This document shows, in pieces, positions 55,401 through 64,000 of a stretch of 64,000 nt of DNA. Under the pieces are notes generated by a model, which was not told the origin of the DNA, made no database searches, and was given only the letters and a program-made list of their open reading frames with translations. Made by a program: the position numbers and the translations under genes. Positions within the stretch are counted from its first letter, which is position 1. Each line of letters opens with the position of its first letter. This stretch comes from Mesaphorura yosii (lineage: Eukaryota > Arthropoda > Collembola > Poduromorpha > Tullbergiidae): assembly GCA_009869945.1 (NCBI GenBank), contig WIXG01000005.1, positions 1 to 64,000 of the forward strand, read 5' to 3'.

Positions 55401-58400
55401 TGGCATTCATAAGAACTCTTTATCATTTTATCCCACAAGTGCAAGTTAAGTTGGTTGCGTGTACTTAACTCTGGCTTGACTTGACGTTGACTCAGGGTTT
55501 AATTGGGATTCATGAAGTGAGACAAAATTATTCCGTGCCTTGCGGAGCTGAACGGCGAAAGAAATAAAAGAAATGCGTGGTCATAAAGATAACCCTTTGA
55601 AAAGTTCTCTATTTTCAATTGCACCTAAGGTCTTCGGTCTTGCTTTTTTATTTTTACGTTTTTACATAACTCAAAGGATTTCAATAGCGACTAACTCGCA
55701 TTCATTCTGAGGATGCCGAATCTGAATGCTGGGGTCGACTGTTGACGGGCCAAAGGCGTACGCGTAAGGCAAATGCGTGTGTACGCATGGTGAGACTCCT
55801 AATTATAATGCGGCGGAAAGAGAAAAAGGAATTTCTGAAGTAATGATGAATAATGTCAACGTAGATATTCTTTAGAAGAGGCAGAAGAGCCATTAACATC
55901 AACAAATGGTTAAAAGGTGTATGTGCAGATGAATATAAAGATTACTTAATCAGAGAAATACCGTAAACGTGCGCATACCGCGATTATTCGTTTTCCATTT
56001 TCCCTCTCAGGACAAACACCAAATACTAAAATTATCCTAATAATAACCCGCGGGACGGATTGTCGAAGCTGATGAATCCTTTGCTTTTGCATTTTGATAA
56101 GCTCGGAATTTATTAGGCTCCCTTTTCTCTTTCTTCGAATTCATAAATCTGACAAAAGGACGTGTAATTAAATCCCAAGGCCTTCCGTCCTAACGGAAAG
56201 TAATGACACAAGACACAGGCTAATCGTTATTTATGTTCAATGCACTGTAATTTGAGTAGCATACAAATTACGTCTAAACTGAAGTACGGGACAGTTTAAC
56301 GATGTTTGCATCATACTTAATTACAGACGTCAAAATACAGTTTCACATGCATTCTGTACGCTTTGAGCCTTGAGGAATTGTCACAAGTATAAAATTTGGC
56401 ATTTTCTCTCATTTCACACAAGTACAAGAAATGTTTGCTGCTATTAGGCAAGCTATTAAAAAAATGCTGCTCAAGCACAGAAAAGCGGTTGCAGAATAAA
56501 TAGAGATCGTAAATTCGTTTCTTACCCTCAATTTGGGGAGGTATTTGAGCCCGATCGCTGGTTGGCTTCGGTTACTCTGCAAGTAGAGAAGCCAAAATAG
56601 TTTAAGCTCAATTGCAGGGCAGCGCAGTGCAGTGAAAAAATGCTTCAGAGTGCAGGCACAAAAGAAGAGTACAAGTAAACATTAAGACGTTAATTTCTGA
56701 ACAAAGCTTCGTTGCACACACATTCTTCTGAGCAGTACAGTGAGTGCAGCGGTGTTGAAATAAAAGATTAGCACATTGTCTCAAAGGTATGTCAATGGGG
56801 ATTCATTTATTACGGTAACAGAATCCTTTTGTGTGTGGCCAGACAGCATGCATATGTTAAAATTCAATGAGATCCCTGTGCGGTGCGTATTATGACCACA
56901 CGTAATTCGAAATAAATGTAGACCACGGCACTGGGTTGGTTAAAATTAGACAGCAGTGGCTCGCGCTCGCGATTGACAGACGACAAAGAAATTATTATTT
57001 TGCTTTGGCAGAATTCACGACTTTCTTGTTCTGTCATTTTGAGCGAAAAGAGGAAAATTATGAATAACAAGGAAGGAATGAAAGGAAAACTTGGTCATTA
57101 TGCAAATGTCCAAAAATAACATGATGACTGATGACAATAGTGCGTTTAAATTACAAATTTACAACTATCTATTTAGGATTGTCATTGTGAAAGTGAAATT
57201 CGAACCTTTCCAGAACCACGAAGGGGTGTGCTCTTGAGAGCTCCCAACGCATGAGTCTTGTACTCTCTCTCCAGCTGTTCTACTTGTGACTGTATTCGCC
57301 TGCGGGACAAGAACAAGAAAGTCAGTCAAAAGGCAAAAGGTAGTTACGGTCAATGGATTGGTTTCATTGATATCATTCCTTGAGGTACTTACGAAATGGC
57401 GAATATGAGTTCCAACTGCTGTTCTTCCTGCTCCAAATTCTGGGTGGACGATTGGAGCTCAGACTGAAGAGTAGAAAGTTTCATGAGTTCAGTGTCCAAG
57501 AGAAGACTCGTAACCTGCGGATGAAACACAAACAAATAGATAGTTTCACTTTACTTAATTTATTAAGGATTTTATGCTACATTTGTCAATCACTGTCACC
57601 ACTAATACGATTCACTCATTCGCTGCTCACGCTGTAAATTAATAAAAGCCGCCCGTCAAGTGTAGTCAGAACGCTTTGCCTGCTTGCCTCTGTTTTAGTC
57701 TAGTTAAATTTGTCACAACAAAAGATTTGATTTAGCTGGCTATTAGTTGAATACGTTCGTCCGTCACTTTCTTGACTGACAAGGACTGATTCCTCACGAG
57801 CTTGGGTGTTTGGCGCCTGCACTGCACGTCACGCAGTCATAGAAAATTAAAACTGATGCTTAATACGCTTCGAGACAACAATGGGAACGATTTAATGATA
57901 TCAAAGCTCATCTTCATATTTCTCAGTTCGCGTTGCAAATTCCTCTTCCTTTTCACGACGACCGGTCGTCGTGAGGGTACTACGTCACCAGTGCGAACTT
58001 CATGAGTTCGAACTACCTTTAGTGCGAAATGACGAGTGCGAATCGGCCATGAGTTCGACGAGCCACCGTTCGTTCGAATGCATTAAGAGTGACAGGTCGT
58101 TTAGTGCGAAATTCCTAGGCTTGATAAACTTTAGAACACAACGATAGCATTTAAATCATTAGTGTTGGGTAACGGAGATTCCGACAATCCCGAAAGAAAT
58201 GATAGTACTGGTGGTGGTTGGAATTACTGGAAACAATAAATTCTCTTGGAACAATAATCAGAAACAACCTTCTGGAACAATTCTCTGGTAACATTTTCTC
58301 AGAAACAATCCTCCTGGAACAATCTGCTGCGTAGAACTTCAGGACATTCCAACTAGATGACCCGTCGCTCTTAATGCATTCGAACTCGTGGCTCATCGAG

Positions 58401-61371
58401 CTCACTGCCGATTCGCACTAAAGGTAGTTCGAGCTCATCAAATTCGCACTGGTGGCGTGACAGGTCGTGAGTGTGTAGTAAATATTTACATGTAACTTTT
58501 CTCACCCTCTTTCTTGATGCTTTTCGCTTTTAAACTTTTGTTTTGTTACACTTACGGTGATTTATACGTGAATACACAAATAGGCGTCGAGCTGAGTCGC
58601 CCAACAAAAACAAAAGTTGGCAGCATCATTAAACTCATTATGCCAAACTTTGTCAGCCGCATATCGCCTTGTTCTAATTGCTGCTACACGTTCAATTTTC
58701 TGTAGCGCTTGCGCTGAAGAAGAATCCAAGAATGGCAAATCAGGTGCTGAACCAGTCAAGTCAAGTCCCGGTCATACAAGCTAGCTAAAACGGCTTTGAG
58801 CCGTATAAAAGTATAAAATGACCATAAGACACTGCTTCCATTGTTGGCTGCTGCGATTCAAGTGTCAAGAATACATTTTATGACACAAGTCAAGTCAGGA
58901 GCCGTTTGCTGCTCGAAGTGTGCCATTCTCTGCCTACTCGTGACGTTGACTCTAAACCCTTTGCGTAGAATGACTTGTATTTAATTTGATCGCGTGCCTG
59001 ATCCACACTGCTCATTGAAGCATTGAACCTGTGAGGCTTTGGCATCTTGGCTTTTAGTGATCAGTTGTGCATTTTTAAGTAATTGCCTTAGTTTTAAGTT
59101 ATCAAAATACATTGTTTGCTAAGAGCTCTCAAGCTAGCTAAAATAAATTGAAATACAATTTACTTGAATGAATTTTTTTTATAGCTTATACTTTTGTATT
59201 CAAGTGATAATTCAATTTGTCTGACCGAGTACAATCGCCGCAGTTAAATGTCAACGCTAGGAGGAGGATTTATGCATTTGCAAGCGCCATTCTTCTTTTG
59301 TTCCGTTAATGCTAATGCTAATTAAAGCCTAGTTCGATTCGCCAGCTCGAACTTAGTTTTTGACGCCAGCTTGATGCCAGTTTGGGGAGTTTAACCTCCA
59401 AATCATGCGCTTGAAAGATTTTAAAATCCTGTGCTCGTTCAGCTTTCCTACTTTGTGCTGTTTTTGAGTGCATCAAAACATTCGATTATTCAAATCCGCA
59501 CAAAAGTCATGGGGAGTGATCACAGAGATCACGATGCATGCGTGCTGCGTGTCAGGCGAATATTAGCATAATCACTATGTGTCCAAGTGCAGCAATACGT
59601 GAAATATACAAGACTTATCTTTATAAAGATAGACGAAGTGGAGCAATGCCAAAACATTCAACTATGCAAATGCAATGCAATGCAGGTTGAGGAGTTCATC
59701 TGCCCTGTCAAATAATTGGCGGGCTTAGAATTGGGTCACGTATTCTCGTATGCAAAAATCGGCACAATAATTCATTTAGTTCCGTACTTCGGTCTACTGC
59801 CTGTGCCAATATTAGAAAAAAATTCGCTTTAGCAGGCGATAAGTGCATAAAACCTTCAGCCCTGCGGCCTAATTAGTCGCGAACACGACAAGCGCTTTGA
59901 TTGAAAGCGAAAGAACATTAAATCTTGAGTAATCATCCAAAAATCCAAGAACTGCCGCGGATTCCAAAAGGATTTTCTCATTATCGCTGCCAGTGAAGCA
60001 ATTGGCATTGCGCAACGTGAAATCTTTTGGTTGAGTGTAAATAAATGAAATTTATTTGAGAACCGACAACCGAACATGAATGCTGAATGCTCCTCGTTAA
60101 TGAGAAGACGCTGCCGCTGCTACTTTGCTATTCTGCAAAAAATGTTATGAAAAATGGAAGCATGTCAAAGACTCGCAGACCAATTTATCATAATGAATTA
60201 CTTTTGCACCTTGCACGTTGAACATTCTCGAAGGTAATCTAATCACAAAATTCTCACGTAGCCAACTCGTATTAGCGATTAGTCAATCCGCGTTGTACAG
60301 CTTGTGGTACAAATACTAATCAGCTTAAAGCTAACCTGCCCAAAAAATTAAAAATTAGGTGTTCAAGTTTTAGTTTTGGTAAATTAGTCTCAAGTATCAC
60401 GTACTCGAGTAATAGGCAATGAGCAATGAACAGGATACTTTTAACTATATCTTCTTAAGTCGCTATCCGTTTCGTAACAGCTTTAACTGCTTTTGTCTTG
60501 AAATTTGTGATTTACTGCTGCTGGCTCTCGGCTTCCTTATTACTTCCAACTGCCACTTTGTTCGATAAATACAAATTACAGGTAAAATTGTGAATGGTGA
60601 ATTAAGAGAAAACGTGCTCGTACTCTACTCTCGTTTTGTGTCACGTTTCTTAACAGAAACAACCAATAATTTGTCTGTCGAATTTCGTCTCGCCATTGCA
60701 CTCCTGCGTAGCTTTGCCAGAAACCGATGGCAATACGACGCAAGGCGTAGCACAAAATGAAATGACGCATTTTCATTCAATTTGCTCTCATATTGGTGTA
60801 AGTGGTATTTAACTTAATATTGCAGAGTCAGCCTTCTATTTTTCCATTCTCGAATTGCTGAATCGGAAAAACCTTGCAAAAATGCGAATTATTGCAGTAC
60901 ACAACGATTTTATTTGTGTTTAGTGCTTTAATGGTGTGGTTCGCATTCACGTCGATTATGATTGTTACAAATAATTCGTGATTCACGGAATTTCATTGAT
61001 GGACTCCAAAAGCAAGGCCGTTATCGCAATTCGCAAATTAGAGTTGGCAATCACGAGAGAATACAATGGGCAGGCGAATGATCGCGTTTTCAATTTCGAT
61101 TTCAACCTTTAACATCTCTTCATTTAAACAAATAAGCGACTTGACTGAAGTGTTTTATGGTGTGATTTTGGTAATGGAGTTATGATACGATACTGTACTA
61201 TCGATGGTAAATTAGTAAATTCTTGATTACCCTCCTCCCTTCCTGTCAGTGATTGACTGACTCATAAACTAGTCTCTTGCAACTCACCTCCAACTGGACT
61301 CCAAACAGATCTCTAGATTTGTACGGTCCTCTGGACGCGTTCTCGCACTTCTTGATGGAATCCACAGACAT
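39169..61371 (-). CDS. Unrecognised coiled-coil, Ser/Pro-rich protein (gene 3)
   Basis: Model: 61371-61288 (ATG with an in-frame TGA upstream; starts MSVDSIKKCENASRG), 57514-57393, 57299-57206, then 40401-39169 (TAA stop), about 510 residues. The first three exons join with phases 0, 2 and 0 at good sites (gtgagt, gtaagt; cgcag and cccgcag). Exons 2 and 3 encode a coiled coil rich in Leu, Glu and Gln (roughly residues 29-90). The join from 57206 to 40401, over a 16.8-kb intron, rests only on matching phase and strand; if it is wrong there are two genes. Reading through the donor at 57206 instead gives VRISLSQ and a stop at 57182, so a protein of about 107 residues is the alternative. I do not recognise the family; a cytoskeletal or scaffold role would be a guess from composition. 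Confidence 0.5.
43333..43397. repeat. Short hairpin with a 14-bp perfect stem
   Basis: aattaaatctcacc at 43333-43346 pairs exactly with 43384-43397, around a 37-base loop that contains gcgcgcactgcg. It lies in the long putative gene 3 intron. No function is evident. Confidence 0.5.
46803..46822. repeat. Short (GCCAA)n tract
   Basis: About four copies of a GCCAA pentamer in an otherwise unremarkable part of the long gene 3 intron. A hexamer tract (GCAGAC, three copies) lies nearby at 46967-46984. Confidence 0.5.
50798..50816. repeat. Short (GCCCT)n tract
   Basis: Nearly four GCCCT/GCCTG units, a brief GC-rich tract in the long gene 3 intron. Only a simple repeat is seen. Confidence 0.45.
57182..57299 (-). 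CDS. Gene 3 exon 3 with possible alternative terminal reading
   Basis: After the acceptor at 57299 the frame encodes RIQSQVEQLEREYKTHALG and continues to SGK at a GT donor (gttcga, not a strong match). If that donor is not used, the frame runs seven more codons to a TGA at 57182-57184. This would give a short, coiled-coil-only isoform, while splicing gives the long isoform that reaches 40401. The weak donor followed closely by a stop is the reason for listing both. Confidence 0.5.
57954..57973. repeat. Perfect 20-bp palindrome beside the gene 3 fold-back
   Basis: cacgacgacc is followed directly by its reverse complement. It lies 12 bases outside the left arm of the fold-back. Part of it (ggtcgt, gtgag) resembles the sequence just outside the right arm (caggtcgtgagtg), so it may belong to the element's outer edge. 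Confidence 0.75.
57985..58460. repeat. Fold-back (long inverted repeat) element in gene 3 intron 1
   Basis: The left arm (57985-58103) is the imperfect reverse complement of the right arm (58354-58460). Shared blocks are caccagtgcgaa, gagttcgaactaccttt, agtgcgaatcggc, gagttcgacgagccac and gttcgaatgcattaagag. The left arm has an extra short unit. The words AGTGCGAA and GAGTTCGA recur within each arm, as AGTCCGAA does in the gene 1 intron element, which suggests related families. The spacer holds a separate short tandem array. The element lies in the intron 61287-57515. Confidence 0.85.
58227..58324. repeat. Degenerate tandem array of about 14-bp units inside the fold-back
   Basis: Seven variants of CTGGAACAAT start near 58227, 58245, 58259, 58272, 58285, 58300 and 58314, a spacing of 13-18 bases. 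They alternate between ctggaacaat and cagaaacaa forms. The array fills the centre of the spacer of the gene 3 fold-back. Confidence 0.7.
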
Positions 61372-64000
61372 GATGGCCAATGATCAATTTATTTCGTGCC
61401 CAATTATCCAATGACACAGTTAACGATTTCGATTTCCACTGGTTTCGATTTCACTAAATGTCACTGCATTCACTGCACTGCACTCGGTGGAGTCTCAAGT
61501 TTAAACTGAGCCCGTTTGGCTGACCACACAGCAACTCAACACGACACGGCACGCAAATGAATCCTAAAATACGCTTCTCGTGAGAATTGGCGACCTTCCC
61601 ACGAAGTCAGTCTGAAGGCGATTTGAGACACGCCGTCATTGGGCTTTCCAATGTAGATTACTAATCTGGAGTTCACAGAGCATAACCTTCCTGAGAACCG
61701 CAAGTCGAGCCACCTGCCAAGGTTGGTGGCTGATTCACAGTTTAATGTTCTTGTCCGAGTGATCTTGAAGTACTGCTCACTCATTCACTATCACGCTTGG
61801 AAGAAGAAGAATTGGACGAGCTGACGCATCGACGCAACACGAGCTTCAGTTTGCAGCCTGACTTGAAAGAGGAACGAGAAATTCTCACTTTGCACTATTT
61901 TTTTTTAGTTCTTTCACTGGACCTTTTCAGCCTTTTCGCGTTGGAAATTCCATTCATTCGTCCACAAACCCATACATTAACACCATTGTTCGTGGAAATG
62001 AGAGGGTTACATAATTCACTCGTAAAATAATGCTCAATGAAGTGGCATAAAGAGTATCAGAGTTCCTCGTTTAACATTTGTTTCAACGATCTCATGGAAT
62101 TGAAGCACTTGATGAGCTGTGGTGAATCGGTGAACTTGGCGTCAGTGTCTTGAGAGGGGAGACTTAATTGGACGTGCCGATGCATACAAACGGCGAATAT
62201 TATGATCGGTGCATTTCATTACTCCATTCACAAGTCACAAGTACGCAGTCTTCTCATTTTCAATGTTACAGTTCACACAATGGGAAATGTGTGTCTCGGA
62301 CGTGTTGAGTAATAAAGTACACTCGTTTCCATAAATTTTCATTTTCAAAGAACACTAAACTGTTGATTCCCACACAGGCAGTCGAGTCAAGCCAGCGTGG
62401 TTCACTGGCTTAGTTCACAGTTCACTGTTGTTGTTTTGGATTTGGTGCTGATATATCCTTCCGCCTTGGAGTTTTCTCACCGATGCTCGTAGACGAAGAA
62501 TTGCACCGACACGAAGCACAATACGAACGGTGTGGATCCAAAAATAGCTTTTAATTACGCATAGTTTGGACGCATTGTCTTATGCACAGTTACGCACCCA
62601 CAAAAGAAATCCGCAATCTCCTTCGTACTCAGTTTGGCGTCTCACCTACAACTGTTAAACGCAGAATGCGAGTGCGTCCCGACGAGCTGTTATTGACTGT
62701 TGCGTTTTCCCAAAACCAAAACAAAAGTGTACAGCTGAGCCGAGTCAAAGCCAAGCGGCTGAGCCACCACAAGTTGAATGAGTACCTCACTCAATCACGT
62801 ACTGCACTAGACACAAAGCGAAATGCACTTTAGCTTGTACCGTGGCTTTGTAAAATGATCACGGCGATAAACCCTGGTGCATTTTGCAGTGGTACGAACA
62901 ATTATATACGCGTACGACGCGTAGTACAGAAGTATTCATCTCTTCAAACACAATTTATTACTATCATCGCAGTCAGTCACTCATCCACCATCAACTCGCT
63001 CCAGCACAGGAAGGAAAGGCTCGGAAAAGGGGTCCCTTCGCACTTTTATGGGATCTGAACCGTGGACGCGGACCTACAGCGCCTGGTCCGGCGGCATAAA
63101 TTGTTTCAGTTGCAGCCTGAAGGCTGATGATGTTAATCATGTATGCAGTCGCAGTCGTAGACAATGGAACCGGCAGACCAAATCAGCAGGGCGGGCAGAT
63201 AGGCCAGTCGGATGCGTAAGTTGCATTCCGTTGCGATGCCTAAAAGTCTGGAAATCAAAGCACAGTAATAATTATTTCGCTTCACATAAAAAGTTTATTA
63301 CCAAATACAAAAAATGTTGGGCCATTCATTCAGGAATGTTAGGTTTTGGAATGAATGTGCAACGGGCAAACGGCGAAAGGCGAAACCCGGAAAAGTGTTG
63401 CGTGCTTGCATTAGGAACATATGGACCCATCGACGGGGAAACCGGTTTTAATTGAGGCAGGGTGTACAGAAAGCATGAGCATTTGCAACAGATTTTGTTC
63501 AGATTTGCATGAAAGGGACGACGGGATTTACGATTTACAAAATCTCTTTGCCACACATTTTTATGGGCAACTCGTTCACGTTCCATTTCATTGGACGCAG
63601 TATGCGCGAGAATTGTGTAACCGAATAAATTGATTTCAGTCCAGTTCATTCTGCTTGTCCTTTCCATTCTACTTTCTACTTAAACAGTCACCCATTCTGA
63701 AATGGTCCTTTTATTGCAATCATGCAACATAACTTGTAATCACAAAATTAAACGTTAGACATAAGGAAATGTCAATGAGAGCGTGTTTACACATTTCTGA
63801 TTACAATTATTACTGTTACACGATTAGAGATATGATTGAACAGAAATGGTCATGTAATAACACTCGCGGCTCGCACTCGGGCAATAAAAGCCAATTTGGG
63901 CTTATGTAAACAGAGAGCGTCATAAATAATGTTGAATGCAGCTCATTCTGTTTGAGGCGATGATCTTATCGAAATATGATACCGCGAGGCGGTCGGTCGT
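61372..64000. other. Upstream region of gene 3
   Basis: This should contain the gene 3 5' UTR and promoter. No convincing TATA box or other element was identified. Plus-strand frames at 62582-62833 and 63048-63455 are open but unsupported. Confidence 0.55.

Larger units (their letters stand above)
40402..57205. other. Putative 16.8-kb intron of gene 3 (or an intergenic gap if gene 3 is two genes)
   Basis: The stretch runs from the donor after 57206 to the acceptor before 40401. I found no convincing exon on either strand. Frames of 60-144 codons overlap each other and show no family motif. It holds a few short simple repeats and the hairpin at 43333-43397. Missed small exons of gene 3 or a nested gene cannot be excluded by eye. 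Confidence 0.5.

Noticed and set aside
62582-62833. Plus-strand ORF with a helix-turn-helix-like start (IRNLLRTQFGVSPTTVKRRM)
   Set aside because: The resemblance is slight, there is no neighbouring mobile-element sequence, and the frame is short.

Overview
The window is from an animal nuclear genome. Its genes are split by GT-AG introns (80 bp to about 17 kb), the intergenic stretches are long and AT-rich, and nothing in it looks bacterial, viral or organellar. The protein families and gene structure suit an invertebrate, perhaps an arthropod, but nothing I can read fixes the phylum.

Three protein-coding genes are supported, all on the minus strand and in the same orientation. From right to left: gene 3 (61371 to 39169) is a coiled-coil and Ser/Pro-rich protein I do not recognise. 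Gene 2 (about 34394 to 26868) and gene 1 (about 14686 to 5617) are tandem paralogues of the RASGEF1 family of guanine-nucleotide exchange factors. I rebuilt both RASGEF1-like genes exon by exon from splice sites, reading phase and alignment to each other. Each encodes about 580 residues: a low-complexity N-terminus, a RasGEF_N (REM) domain and a RasGEF catalytic domain. Six coding exons have identical lengths in the two copies, so they arose by duplication of one gene. Gene 2 stays close to the family consensus. Gene 1 has diverged more: it has a Ser/Thr insertion, an altered catalytic segment, a GC-AG intron and one intron fewer.

Layout: 1-5616, region downstream of gene 1; 5617-14686, gene 1; 14687-26867, intergenic, with one fold-back repeat; 26868-34394, gene 2; 34395-39168, gene 2 upstream and gene 3 downstream region; 39169-61371, gene 3 with a putative 16.8-kb intron; 61372-64000, upstream of gene 3.

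The main structure outside genes is three long imperfect inverted repeats of about 0.5 kb each: one in a gene 1 intron, one between genes 1 and 2, and one in gene 3 intron 1. Their arms are 80-130 bp. The first and third are built from short repeated words (AGTCCGAA in one, AGTGCGAA in the other) and look like related non-coding fold-back elements. The third also carries an internal array with a period of about 14 bp. I found no tRNA, rRNA, CRISPR array or recognisable transposase or reverse transcriptase.
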